Assembly: GCA_963971535.1 (NCBI GenBank)
Contig: OZ020591.1
Coordinates: 17,718,823-17,782,822, forward strand
Source: Notolepis coatsorum
Taxonomy: Eukaryota; Chordata; Actinopteri; Aulopiformes; Paralepididae
Direction: 5' to 3'
DNA length: 64,000 nucleotides
Shown here: positions 19,600-30,531 of the stretch, one piece after another
How the letters are laid out: each line of letters opens with the position of its first letter
How positions within the stretch are numbered: the stretch's first letter is position 1
Program-made: the position numbers and the translations under genes
Notes under the pieces: model-generated
What the model was told of the DNA's origin: nothing
What the model saw: the letters and a program-made list of their open reading frames with translations, nothing else
Database searches by the model: none

Positions 19600-22313
19600 A
19601 CTACTACAGCTCGGCATTCAATACCATAGTCCCCTCCAAACTCATAGCCAAGCTCAGGGACCTGGGCTTTAAACTATGACCTCTGCCAGTGGGTCTTGGA
19701 CTTCCTGACGGGCAGACCCCAGGTGGTGAGAGCAGGCAACTGCACCTCCTCATCCATCACCCTCAACATAGGGGCCCCCCAGGGCTGTGTTCTGAGTCCC
19801 CTCCTCTACTCCCTGTACACACACGACTGTGTGGCTCAGCGGAGTAGCAACACAATAATCAAATTTGCTGATGACACAGTAGTTGTAACTGAGGGGTTAC
19901 AAAACCCTGACTGTATTAAAGATTGTGATAGATTAAACCACTGCTAGTTATGTACTTTAATTACTGGCCAGACAGTACATCAAATATAGATGATGAACAC
20001 TCAAAGAACACGGCATTGACAAAGAAATAGTATTTGAGGGTATTTTATTATTATGCAACATTAGGTTACAGAATGAGAATTAGGGTCGCGCTTGTATGGC
20101 GAAGAATATGCGTAAAGTCAGTCAGCAGCATGAGTCACTGGGAATAGCAGGATTCCTACGATGGGTCTAAGTTGACGCCACCGGTCGTATAATAGCAACT
20201 ATATAAGGCAACGCTAGTACCGCCTGGAGACAATGGGTTCCCTCCGGGGTGTAATGCCTGGAGGGTAGAGGAATGTTCGGATACTCAGTCTGATTCAATG
20301 AAGAATAAAGAGACTCCACGTACAGGAGTCGGTCCTTGTAAATCCCACGATCAGCAGCAAAGCAATAGTTGTAATCCAAATGCTCGATAGCACTGATGAC
20401 AGCTAGCCAGCCTCTGTCCATGAGGCCAGCCCGAGTTGTAATCCTCACGAGGTTGAATCCCAAACGATAGTGGAAATCAACGAGGCTCTTCTCCGGGTAA
20501 CACGTTCCAAATCAATATAATCCAACCAGTAATGGTTCTGCAATCGCCGACGCTGGTTCTCCTGTGCACATGTCCAACGGTTCTCCGACTAGGCATCCTC
20601 GGGTGCGGGCGACGTATTTAGGCCACACACCCTGGCTAAGGTACACTAGCTAAAACACGACGAACCGCTGGGTAATGCTACACACGAACGAACTGTGGTT
20701 GCACGATATACAATAAATGAACGACTATTTACTTCACATTAGATTAGGTCGAACTTGATGTTACTGCATTAAACTCTGACACTTTACTATTCTATTCGCA
20801 CATGTTCTCAACGCACGAGGGCTCAATTTACACGATGAACTACGTTGGCTTGTTTAGATGGACAAGCAGGTGATCGGTCGGGTTAGATACTGCTGTGCGC
20901 ACCTTGCGCTGTATATATACTTAGCGATTATCTAGTCCCAAACCGCAGTCCTTGTCTGGGATCAATACGCTGTCTCCGGGCATGTTCTGACATGCCTGAA
21001 CTTGTCTTTGAACCTGACGTTGGGGGCCTGCGAGGTGGCGCCTAGGGCGCTGTCCAATAAGGAGAGCGAATATTACTCTGGTTTGAACGCAGGTAAAGGG
21101 ATATTCCGTGTATATATAAATAATATACAAAGTATATCAAACAATAAAGGTAGATTCTCAGTTTTAATCTGGCCCTTCACAACAGTAGTGATGGGCCTGA
21201 TCTCTGCAAACGACGAGAGGGCCTACCTGGAAGAGGTCAAGGTCCCGGGATGGTGCCAGGAAAACAGCCTCTCCCTGAACGTCAGCAAAACAAAGGAGAT
21301 GATTGTGGACTTCAGGAGGTCGGGGGTCAAGGACTACAGCCCCCTCAGCATCGACGGGGCACCGGTTGAGAGAGTGAACAGCTTTAAGTACCTCGGAGCC
21401 CACATATCCGAGGACTTGACATGGACCACACACATTGACAGTGTTGTGAAGAAGGCACGACAACGCCTCTACTTCCTCAGGCGCCTAAGGAGGTTCCAAG
21501 TCAGTCAGAAGATCCTTAAGAACTTCTACTCATGTACAATAGAGAGCATCCTGACTGGCAACATCACCTCCTGGTTTGGGAATAGCACTGCACAAGACCG
21601 AAGCAGACTACAAAGAGTGACACGTTCAGCCGAATGCACAATTGGAGGGGGGCTCCCCACCCTCCAGAACATTTACAACAAGCGGTGCAGGGGCAAGGCT
21701 AAGAGAATCATTAAGGACTCCAGCCACCCGAACAACTGCCTCTTTGAACTGCTGCGGTCAGGCAAGCGATACCGGAGTCTCAAGGCGAGCACAGAAAGAC
21801 TCAGAAGAAGCTTCTATCCCCAGGCCATCAGGCTGCTCAATGAACAATGAACACTACACAACAACCATCAAACGCACATAGCACACACATCCACACGCAC
21901 ACACTCACTTTAAACAAACACACTGCAGCACCCACTCTCCACACTTTATATTTATTGATAAAGGATTTGCACTACAACTCGTACACCTTACTGTAAATTG
22001 TACCTAAATTGTACCTCATCCCATTTCTGCTTTGCACTATATAGTATTGTATATTAGTACACTGCATAGTATATTGTATATTATATGGTAACTCAGTTAC
22101 GTCTATTCTGCATCGAACATTGTACATATGTCTATACTGAACACTGTGACCTCATTTTCTACTTCTAATTTACATGCTATACTATGTTATTTGATACTTA
22201 TCTTGTCTAGCACAGTCTCTGGAGCGTAACAGTAAGAAGCATTTTGTATAAAAGTATTCTGTACTTCTGTATGACAACTATTAAAGAAACTTGAAACTTG
22301 AACACAGGGACTA
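19600..22313 (+). mobile_element. Jockey/Rex1-type LINE split by a solo LTR
   Basis: The RT domain begins near 19600 ([15 protein letters not shown], one stop near 19677) and continues as [33 protein letters not shown] and [11 protein letters not shown] up to 19878. After a 1.3-kb insertion it resumes at 21185 with GLISANDERAYLEEV and runs to 21850, ending FYPQAIRLLNEQ. A 3' UTR with CACACA, AATTGTACC and TATTAAAGAAACTTGAAACT repeats ends near 22313. The FADD catalytic motif is intact, but the 5' half, with the endonuclease, is missing. Family placement is by motif style (jockey, CR1 or Rex1 group) and not certain. Confidence 0.85.
19884..21184 (+). mobile_element. Solo LTR, likely Gypsy-type fossil
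   Basis: A 1301-bp insertion that starts TGTAACTG and ends TTCACAACA, with 5-bp target duplications GTAGT at 19879-19883 and 21185-21189. A TATA-like sequence (GTATATATAC) is near 20910 and an AATAAA near 21142, consistent with U3-R-U5 order on the plus strand. No internal coding region is present, so it is the product of LTR-LTR recombination. The clean duplication and preserved ends suggest moderate to young age. Confidence 0.75.
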
Positions 22314-22454
22314 TAATGATACAATGTTGCACTTGTCCCTTAGTTCGTTTGTGTTCACACGGCTGTGTTAACAGCGGACCAAAACAAAGGCACGTGCAAG
22401 CAAACTGTCACTCATTGGTCAGATTTTGGGGTGTGCCCCCCCCCCCCCCCTAAC

Positions 22455-22722
22455 CCTGAATCTCCGCGTTACATTGAAATCAGGGGGAGCAAATGAATGA
22501 ATGTGGATGAGAGCCGTGATGTAAATCGGGCGATTTAGTTCTGATCGATTAGGAATGGGTCGCGCCGTGTTCAGGAAACTCAGGCGCATGAAAGTATATT
22601 GGATCATGTCTCCAGCACCCCCACAGCCGTAGCTGCAAGCACTTACATCACGGCTCTCATCCACATTCATTCATATGCTCCCCCCGCTCTCTCCTCCCCG
22701 ATTTCAATGTAACGCGGAAGTG
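22455..22722. repeat. Palindromic (foldback) element, about 265 bp
   Basis: Arms at about 22456-22528 and 22640-22722 are inverted copies of each other: CCGCGTTACATTGAAATC with ATGAATGTGGATGAGAGCCG on the left, and the reverse complement on the right. The loop is about 110 bp. Both arms carry small indels in the C-rich/G-rich part. A C-run at 22438-22452 precedes it. It looks like a MITE with long inverted repeats; no target duplication is obvious. Confidence 0.7.
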
Positions 22723-22788
22723 CAGTGGTCTATAGACCACCGCAACAGTTCCGGGATTCTGAAATCGGGGAGGAGATAGCGTAGGGTG

Positions 22789-24117
22789 CCCACCTGTCCC
22801 ACGATTCGCGGGACAGTCCCGATATTGGGACATTTGTCCCGAGTCCCGCTACAACATAACAATGTCCCGCAATAAAAAATAAATAAAAAAAGATTATTAT
22901 TTTTTTTTATTTTTTATTATTCAAATATTATTATTTAAAAAATGTTTTAAATGTTGTTAATTTAATGCCTCATTCCAATACTCTTATATTTAAAATAAAA
23001 AAATCGGGCGACGTCAAGCCAATGCGCAGCCGAGCGGAGCAGCTGGACTCGAGTCTCGCGAGTCGCGCTGCCTGTCACTGTCAGACAGTCCGAGGCCGAG
23101 GCAGCTGCAGTGTGTGTGACGTCAGTCATACCTGATGTTTCTGCAGAATAGCCTAAAGCTTTTTTACGACGCAGTGCTTGAAGTTGAGGGGGATGACACA
23201 ACTGTCTGTGAGCTTTTCCAGCTCATGACCAGTCTAAGACTGAAACTTGAACAACGATCAAAGGACCATTATTTTGGATTCGAGACCAGTGCTCTCGTGC
23301 AGAGGTTTCCTACCACACAGGCTGCTGCGATCGAACAGGACTTTTCAATTTTCTATCAGAGAGAGCTCGCTTACCTAGACAAATGGTTTGATTTCTCTGA
23401 TCAGAATTACCTGAAACAGGTGTCATGCTTGCTTGGCTCTCAAGAAGAGAGCATTCAGCTTCCAAGAGCTTCGCGAAGCAGCTGAAGCTCTTAATATCAG
23501 CAGCAAACTGGACTCTGCATTTAAAAAATGTTGTGGGTTCACCAGACACATATTGTGGAGACTGTGCTGTCTCACCTTTTCTTTGTGTTATATAGGGTTT
23601 GTGGAGACTTTGGGTCTCACCCTTTTTGTTATATGAGCAACTGAGTGATCCGCTATTCACAATAAAAACATTATTATATTGTGAAGATCAACCATCGCAT
23701 TCCGTCTCCTCTCTTCTACTTCACTGCTAATAATGCTCAGGAAAAGATGGCTGAAAAGACTTAGCTCCTGCTCTTTCTATTAATGGAGTGGTTTTATCAG
23801 CTTGGATACCAAGATTGATGGTTACCTGCTTAATGATGAAAGTGATTAAATAAAGATGTTGGTGACATAGACAGTAGCGGCTGAGAAGGTGATTGGTGAA
23901 GCATCTATACAGTTTAATAAGATTAATAACAAAATGTGCTTTAAATAGCCTACCGTCTGCATCGAATATGAAATAAAGGCATTTAAATAATAAATACATT
24001 TCTTTAATTTTAATTAGCAAAAATTTGCTTTTTTTTTCCCTTTTTTTCTTCTTTTTTTCCTCACCTACGTGTCCCGCATTGTCCCGCAAAAGCAGTGCTG
24101 CTGTCCTGCGACTGAAC
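22789..24117 (+). mobile_element. hAT-type element with transposase remnant
   Basis: Left end TAGGGTGCCCACCTGTCCC followed by paired GGGACA/TGTCCC motifs, and a right end with GTCCCGCATTGTCCCGC, resemble the vertebrate hAT ends of the TAGGGTGACCA type. The plus-strand frame 23135-23485 reads LQNSLKLFYDAVLEVEGDD, DHYFGFETSALVQRFPTTQA and FYQRELAYLDKWFDFSDQNY, then continues in another frame (FSFQELREAAEALNISSKLD). This is a hAT-transposase-like or derived protein fragment. It has replaced the left half of a 78-bp exon copy. Confidence 0.6.
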
Positions 24118-24157
24118 CATTTTGACCTGGTCTTAATGTGGACCCCGAGCGTCTCTC
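24118..24157 (-). pseudogene. Decayed copy of the 78-bp exon
   Basis: On the minus strand the acceptor (TCTGTTTCAG) and the first bases GAGACGCTCGGGGTCCAC match the exon at 11038, but after about 20 bp the sequence degenerates and runs into the hAT element. Its intron flank (24158-24640) is conserved with block A. It could not encode the full peptide. Confidence 0.55.
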
Positions 24158-25950
24158 CTGAAACAGAACAGACAGACGCACACCACACACTCATTGTTAG
24201 TTGTATTCAAAGCATTCTATATAGATACGGTTTCATTTTAATATTAGAGTTCTGTATCATGTTATGAGCATGTCAGTATATATATGGTTTGCTTTGGCAA
24301 TGGTAAAAATAAAGCCTTGTTGAACTTGAGTTAGAAACGAAAACCCACAAACCAAAAGTATTATATAAGCAGATATCAATTAGACATAGCAGCGGTTTTT
24401 ATAGATTGAGGGGAGGAGCCTAATTTCTGATGATGACGAGATTACATTAGGCAGAAAGAAAACAAAAATAACAGTAAATTGTCATTTTACTCTGAGCAAA
24501 ATCACATAAATTTAATTACTTTCTCTGAATGTTTTGTTTTGTAGCAGGTCGTTTTGTTATAGCCGCCAGCTTTAGTGATCTAGATGTCCCCGTTCAAAAC
24601 CACCGCAGTGCTCCATCTCCTCATCATATAGTCTCTGTCTTTACTAGATGGAAAGGATCACTGCCAAACCCAAGGCTAATAAATGGAGGCTAAGTCACCA
24701 GTCAATCATTCAATGGGAGATGGGGGTACGGGCACATGCTCAGATTTCCCTGTTGGAGTGTTGGGCTGTAAATGGTGCATTTACTGTATATAGCAGCTTT
24801 TATCCAAAACGCTTTACAATTTGTTCCTCACATTTGACCCATTCACTCTCACATTCACACACCGACGCGGAGGCAACCATGCAAGGTGCCAACCTGCTCA
24901 TCGAGACGACCGCTCTATCTCCTGAGCCACTGTCGCCCCAATTACTGACTGAATTCAGCAGCAGATCCACCTGTTGGTGGCCTTTGACATACAAATTGTA
25001 GTAAGACCTAAAAACACAGATCTATGATCATTTATAAGCATGCTCATTATGAAGAGCGGGAATCAAACCGGGAACCTCCGGATTACCAGATGACTAGTAA
25101 TGAGTACCGTTCATGTACTATTTCACAGTCGGAACCTTGTTCGTTCCCGTATACCAGACATCAAATGAGCTGGGAAATTACACAATGTGAATTATAAAAA
25201 CAGAATAAGTGGTGCGATTTATAATCTTATAAAAATAGAGAGCAAAAGAAACAACAGTTACAACCTGTGAATTGATCGTGGGAATAAAAAATTCAAACGT
25301 ATTTTCATCCAGTCGGTTCCAGATGTTATTGAACCGGTTCCCGGTTGGAAAACGGGTCTCGGTTCCCGACCCTAGTAGTGACACGAGTTAAGTCTTCCTG
25401 ATTGAACGCCAAGAACTAAGATTCATTTGGACACAAAATTAGGTGTTTGCAAACAGGCCCACCTGTGTCTCCAGCGGGTTGGCTAGGAGGAGGATTCCGG
25501 GGGTGAGACTTCATGTGGGTGTCCATTTTTCTGCGGACGGAAACAGTATAGGGACACTGTAGACATCTATACAGGCCCCCGGTTTTCTCCCATAGAATGC
25601 GTCTGTTGAAGGACAAGCCTGTAGAATAGAAAACAGGGGACTGATTAAACGGTGCATTTATATAGCAGCTTTTATCCAAAGCACTTTACAATATTTATTC
25701 CTCACCCATTCACTCACACATTCACACACCGATGGCAGAGGCAACCATGCAAGGTGCTGACCTGCTCATCGGGAGAAGTTAGGGGTTAAGTGTCTTGCTC
25801 AAGGACACTTCGACATGCTGCCCAGGAATCGAACCGGGAACCTTCCAACTACCAGACAACTGCTCTACCTCCTGAGCCACTGTCGCCCCAATTACTGACT
25901 GAATTCAGCAGCAGATCCACCTGTTGGTGGCCTTTAACATAAAGATTGTA
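24158..25950 (-). repeat. Duplicated block B
   Basis: Same order as block A: intron with GGTTTGCTTTGGCAATGGTA, SINE (24775-24942, with an internal deletion), SINE-head fragment (25055-25100), TCGGGAACCGAGACC segment, zinc-finger exon B, SINE (25650-25893). It lacks the LINE insertion found in A's first SINE. The block ends at the L1 start AAGGACTTCCGGTGATGACG (25955), shared with C but not with A, D or E. Confidence 0.85.
25463..25618 (-). CDS. Putative C2H2 zinc-finger exon B (156 bp)
   Basis: Acceptor TTCTATTCTACAG and donor GACACAG/GTGGGC are identical to exon A, and phase 1-1 is kept. The finger reads YRCLQCPYTVSVRRKMDTHM followed by KSH, with leader NRRILWEKTGGL. Against exon A there is a 3-bp insertion in the leader and eight base changes, all within the nine codons between the second Cys and the first His. 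They change five residues (D-S, I-V, R-K, I-M, T-D), and the remaining roughly 120 bp is identical. The helix code (-1, +3, +6) is V, K, T. The exon is fully open and would splice in frame with any other copy. Confidence 0.55.
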
Positions 25951-25952
25951 GT

Positions 25953-26445
25953 AAGGACTTCCGGTGATGACGGTGTAGGTGCAAGTCGCGTGTAGGAGGT
26001 CTCCTGGTCGAAACTTCAAGATTTACCTACAAACACAGTTTTTTTGTTTGAAACGAAGTAACAGATGACAGTTCATATTGAGAATTATCATTCAATCGCA
26101 AAATGAGCAGTAAACATAAAGCGCCGAGCAGTGTCTCAACTCTGGCTAGCAAGGTCTCCAAGATGGCGGCAGCAAATATGGAAGCTGACGACACGCACAA
26201 AGTAATTCCCGAGACCATATCCATGAACCAACTGGTCATAGAACTGGATAAACAACGAGCCTCACTCCTCATAGAACTGGATAAACAACGAGCCTCACTC
26301 CTCATAGAACTGGATAAACAACGAGCCTCACTCCGAGAGGACATTTCGGCTCTAATTCAGGAGTCAGTTAAGCCGCTACAGTCTTCGGTAGACGCACTCC
26401 GCGAGACGATGAATAGCTACCATGGAGACAGGGCTCCCGAGTGCC
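25953..26445 (+). pseudogene. L1-type ORF1 fragment with 11-residue repeats (copy B)
   Basis: An L1 5' UTR starts at about 25955. An ATG at 26103 opens MSSKHKAPSSVSTLASKVSK followed by MAAANMEADDTHKVIPETIS, then three tandem copies of the 11-residue unit IELDKQRASLL (33 bp each), the last ending ASLREDISALIQ. This is the coiled-coil N-terminal part of an L1 ORF1 protein. It ends at about 26445, where a different repeat (GTCGCACTGTGCGACC) begins. The copy in block C has four repeat units. Confidence 0.75.
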
Positions 26446-26825
26446 ACCATTTTAGTCGCACTGTGCGACCGAAAATCAGTTCAGTGCGACTTAATGTTTT
26501 CCCTTGTCGCACTGGTGCTCCTAGCTCCCAGCAGGTCTGTCTGTCTGTGTGTATGTGTAGCGTCTTTCCCCCCGGCCCTGGCCATGTGCGTTCTCAAATC
26601 TTTTTTTATATATAATAATCTCTGCCTTTGATTGGCTCTAACACGTGCATTCTGCAAAGACCAGCCCCGATCTGCCTCTGATTGGCTCTGGCCATCACCC
26701 TGAAATTCGTATTCGCTGAATGACGGGCTAAACAAAATGAGCATCAACTTTTGGAATTGAAACGATAAATAAGCACATCGTCTCATACTGGTTATAACGT
26801 TTCCGAATGGACATTTGGATTAAAC
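26446..26825. repeat. Interspersed repeat shared by blocks B and C
   Basis: Begins with the short palindrome GTCGCACTGTGCGAC, contains GATTGGCTCTAACACGTGCA and ATAAGCACATCGTCTCATAC, and ends ACATTTGGATTAAACAA. In block C the same sequence (32825-33027 and 34458-34643) is interrupted by an LTR. It may be a DNA-transposon remnant that truncated the L1. Family not recognised. Confidence 0.5.
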
Positions 26826-27100
26826 AAAGTGTATGCAGGGACTGGTTCTCTGGTCCGCATCCCCTTAACGTTGTGTGTATGGGTTAGCCCATTCTACAGT
26901 ATATTGGTGGTGTTTTTAGTTCATTTATTCATTAACCCCTTCATGGTGCAAACCACAGTGGAGGTTACTGGTTGCAACCACCACTGGTGCTCCGTGTTAG
27001 CATCAGTCCTTTGCCTCTGGCATGTTGAAACAGTGCACCGCCCGGCCGACGCCATGAGGTGGGTCGGCCCGGCGAGTGGCTGGTGGGCTGTTAAGCCTGT
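26826..27100. other. Left part of a DIRS-like or unknown repeat
   Basis: Sequence of unknown family with TTCTCTGGTCCGCATCCCCT and CCGCCCGGCCGACGCCATGA. It is the left flank of the hAT-type insertion at 27109 and continues on the other side at 28294. Confidence 0.35.
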
Positions 27101-27108
27101 ACCGCCAC

Positions 27109-28285
27109 CAGTGATGCCACAGATTACTTGTAAAAGTAATCTGATTACTGATTACTGATTACTCCTTTAAAAAGTAATCTAAGTTACTTTACTGATTACT
27201 TGATTATCAGAGTAACTTAGTTACTTTGAAAGTAACTAGGTTACGAAGTCGTCGTCGTTCCCCCAACAGTTTTTTTTTTAAACGCTTTATTGTAAGTGCA
27301 TAAATTGTTTTTAACTTGTTTCTCTGCACATAACGTAAATTGTTAAACTAGTGCTTCAGCTTCTGTACCATCAAGTATGGTAAAGCAACAGTCTATGATG
27401 CTCACAGCATTAGAGCAGCCAGCCAGTGGTTTTACAAAACCAGTGTATCACATCTAACAAATGCAGGCTGAACTATTCAATTATATCAACTGTAACTATT
27501 AAATAGTTTTTATAAATGACTCTCTATAAACATACAATCAGTCTCTCTTTAACATGTAAATTAACTGTAAATCTGGCAAATAAGAGCTTTTGCTCTGCCA
27601 CCATCAACCCTCCTGTACCTAGTCGAAGCGTCGGCTAGTGTTGTGATTCCAGATGCTTTCAATGCAATTGGATGTGCTGTTTTTAGCGGTAGACAGTATT
27701 TTGTTTCCTCCGCCGTGAAGTAGTGACTGAGGCTACGTTTAGACGAGCGTTTTGGGGTGGAATTCTGAACAGAAACCGCAAAAGTCATCTTGCGGTTTCA
27801 CTTTTAATTTTGCCAAGCGTTTTGGGGTGGAATTCTCCGACGACGGAGCCCTGCTGTCACACGATTGGCGCATATGTCACATGACGTGCTATGAAGACCC
27901 GCCCTACTCTGCCTCTGATTCGCAGACTGTGGATGGGGAATGTGATTGGACAAAAGCAGAGTCACTCACAGACAGAGGGACCAGTCACGCCGCGGGACAC
28001 ATTCTTGTATTTAACCCTTTCACAGCCACACCACGTCACTCCCAAATAAGAAAAACAGCTCAAAATGTATTTTTGACTGTCGAAAACTAAATAAAATACT
28101 GCATTCCGCCTGCATTATGAATTTATGATGAGATAGTAACGAAATAGTAATGCACAGCCACTTGGACAAGTAACTGCAATCAGATTACTGGCTTTTAAAG
28201 ATGAACGCGTTAGATTACTATTTTCGGGGAAAAGTAATCAGATTACAATAACGCGTTACTTAGTAACGCGTTACTGGCATCACTG
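27109..28285. mobile_element. Non-autonomous hAT-type element (1177 bp)
   Basis: Ends CAGTGATGCCA and TGGCATCACTG are inverted repeats, and subterminal regions are rich in GTAATC/GATTAC and AACGCGTTAC motifs. Perfect 8-bp target duplications ACCGCCAC lie at 27101-27108 and 28286-28293. There is no transposase. A tandem of GCGTTTTGGGGTGGAATTCT occurs twice inside, near 27748 and 27818. Confidence 0.9.
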
Positions 28286-29164
28286 ACCGCCACGGTATGG
28301 AATTGGCAGCGATTAGTAACTTTGTTCGACTTGCTGTTTTTTCTGTCAAAAATGGTGTCTGGTGGCGGGGCCATGAGGGCCAGCCGACGTCGGAACATCG
28401 CACGAGGTTGTTGACGTTATTAGCTTTGACCTAGCCGCAAGCTATAACCACAGGGAGGTTCCCTCCTCAGGGCTCCCCTCTCCGCAGAGGATCTTGGTCT
28501 TCCGCTGGAGCGCGGGCGGTAATTGTTCTAGGCCCCACACCGCCTCACGCTGCGCAGCCAGAGGTGAGAGCACGGCCTCGTCAGCGACTATGGCGAGTCC
28601 CTCGACAGGCGGCCATGTTTCCCCCGCCAGAGGTATCCTGGGCGTTGAGTCAACAGGTGTCCACAAGGCCGACAGCCTTGGCGGCCGAGGGATCGGCCAT
28701 GGTCCTGCCGCGAGCAGCCCGCTCTCCGATCACTCCCTCCCCCAACACCAGCGGAAAAGGGGCTCTGATTTGTTTCCTTTGGCTGCGGGCCGCGAGCCTT
28801 CGTTGAAGCGCATGCGGCCCCACGTTTCGCTTCTCATGGGGACAGGGGCTGACACCCAGTTGATGGCTGAGCCTGGGTCTGTCCGTGAGAATGTTGTGCT
28901 GTCAAGCGGCTCCCACACCATAAGCTGTGTTTGGTTGAGCCTGGTGTTACGTCTGTCAACTACAAGTGTTGTCAGCAGGGGGGCTCGAGACCTTTTTGAG
29001 GCACACAGTGCGGGCTTCCCCGACCTCGCCAGGCCGCCTATTCTTTATTCCCAGCGGAAGAGTGCTGCCGAGTGCTTCCGCGTTTTCCCTGATTGGCTGC
29101 GACACGCCCCGCGGCAGCCGCAGAGCGGAGCGGCAGAGCTTGCGGCATTATGTAGCCGTAATCC

Positions 29165-29250
29165 CTGATGTTTTTCATTTGACGCTTAGCTCAACTGGTA
29201 TGCCGCCGTGCTGTGGATCCTGCGGTCCGTTGGTGACAAGTTCGATTCCC
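29165..29250 (+). repeat. tRNA-like (SINE head) segment
   Basis: TTAGCTCAACTGGTATG resembles a tRNA A box and CAAGTTCGATTCCC a B box, spaced about as in a tRNA. Followed by a T-run. I see no convincing acceptor-stem pairing, so it is better read as a SINE or captured tRNA relic than as a tRNA gene. Confidence 0.45.
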
Positions 29251-29294
29251 TTCAATTTTTTTTTCTTCTTTTTTAACATGCATTCTTTCGCCGG

Positions 29295-29570
29295 TTAAGT
29301 TTAGGCATGTTAACTTTAAGCATTGTTTCGGAGTTGGTTATGGTTAAGGTTAGGCATTGTTTCGGAGTTGGTTAAGGTTAGACGGGTTAAGTTTAGGCGC
29401 TGTTAAGGAGCTGGTTAAGGTTAGAGTTTGTCTTAGAGAATGGCTATATTCTTTCGGAGTTGGTTATGGTTAAGGTTAAGGTTAGGCATTGTTTCGGAGT
29501 TGGTTAAGGTTAGAAGGGTTAAGTTTAGCCGCTGTTAAGGAGCTGGTTAAGGTTAGAGTTTGTCTTAGAG
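29295..29570. repeat. GGTTAAGGTTAG-type degenerate tandem repeat
   Basis: Two imperfect copies of a longer unit (GTTTCGGAGTTGGTTA ... TTAGAGTTTGTCTTAGAGAA) built from telomere-like GGTTAAG words. Such arrays are common in fish transposon interiors. Confidence 0.75.
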
Positions 29571-30241
29571 AATGGCAATAGACAGCCTATTTCCGCACTG
29601 CCGCTCTCTTGCGCTGCCGCGGTCACATGGGCGTCGCAGCCAATCAGGGAAAACGCGGAAGCACGCAACGCACTCTTCCGCTGGGAATAAGCTACACGCC
29701 GCCAGGCCGGGTATCATGTTGGTGCCTACCACTCCTGAAAGATTGGCAGTGGTCTCGCAGGCGCGCGTGATTTGGGTGGTAGTAATATCACTGCAGGGCT
29801 ACGGTGTGTAGGAATCCATGGGGGCCTCACACCTTGCATGTCCAGCTGCAGAACAACTCCTCAGCATGTTCTGGAGGGGTGTTCAGTGGGGGAGCTTTTG
29901 TCACCTAGACTGATGTCAGCTTCCCCCATATCAAACCGGCCCTTTCTGTCGGGGTCCCCTCTTGGGTGCGATTGCCTCGTGGGTAGTGTCAGGGTGCGAT
30001 GTCCCGACTCCACGGAACGCTCTGCTCGCACGGGTCCAGGGTTGGCTACGCACAGCGGGTGGGACCGGGCCGCCTATCTACAGTTCCTAGCGGACCTGCG
30101 CCAAATGGCGGCGGGTGCGTTGGGAGTATCATCACATATGGCTACAGCAGTACCATATGTCGAGGTGGATGGAGAGAACGCTGAGGCGGGGACTTGTATT
30201 TACACAACCCCACCCGTTTTCGGGTTTGGTACAGACGATAA

Positions 30242-30526
30242 GTTATGTATATAACCTAGTTATATGAGTACTGGCTGAGCGTCTTGCTCTTAGCGCGCCC
30301 TGAGGTCCCTTGGGGGAGTTTTCTGATGGAAACTTTTCCCGAGGAAGGGCGAGTGTGACCACGCCTGGTGCCTTATAGGAGGACACTGGGGCGGGGCCTG
30401 GTCAGGTGCATGGGTGCATTTGTTTCGTTAATGAAGTACAGTATGTACTGGAGATGAGGTATATCTCGATGGCGAAAGAGCAAGACGCTCAGCCAGTACT
30501 CATATAACTAGATTATATACATAACC
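30242..30526. repeat. Inverted repeat, about 50-bp arms
   Basis: The left arm 30242-30290 (GTTATGTATATAACCTAGTT, then GAGTACTGGCTGAGCGTC) is repeated in reverse at 30477-30526. About 185 bp of unique GC-rich sequence lies between, including GGGCGAGTGTGACCACGCC. It is probably the terminal part of the DIRS-like element, or a MITE. Confidence 0.75.
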
Positions 30527-30531
30527 TATCG

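Larger units (their letters stand above)
29037..29699. mobile_element. Foldback element with long inverted repeats (MULE-like)
   Basis: Flanked by 10-bp direct repeats CGCCAGGCCG at 29027-29036 and 29700-29709. About 100 bp at each end are inverted copies (TTATTCCCAGCGGAAGAGTG, then TTCCGCGTTTTCCCTGATTG). A long inverted repeat with a 9-10-bp duplication fits a Mutator-like element. The core holds a tRNA-like segment (29165-29250) and GGTTAAGGTTAG-type repeats (29295-29570). No transposase. Confidence 0.6.
28294..30241 (+). mobile_element. Possible DIRS-like retroelement fossil, interrupted
   Basis: GC-rich sequence in two parts (28294-29036 and 29700-30241) separated by a foldback element. 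Inverted arms at 30242-30526 next to it resemble the split inverted ends of fish DIRS-type elements. No intact recombinase or RT frame was found, so the assignment is tentative. It looks old and broken. Confidence 0.35.

Noticed and set aside
20167-21463. Minus-strand frames within and beside the solo LTR
   Set aside because: They are antisense to the LTR and to LINE coding sequence, with no recognisable protein.
28494-29168. A 224-codon frame in GC-rich DNA
   Set aside because: It crosses into the foldback element and shows no domain. GC-rich composition alone lowers stop frequency.
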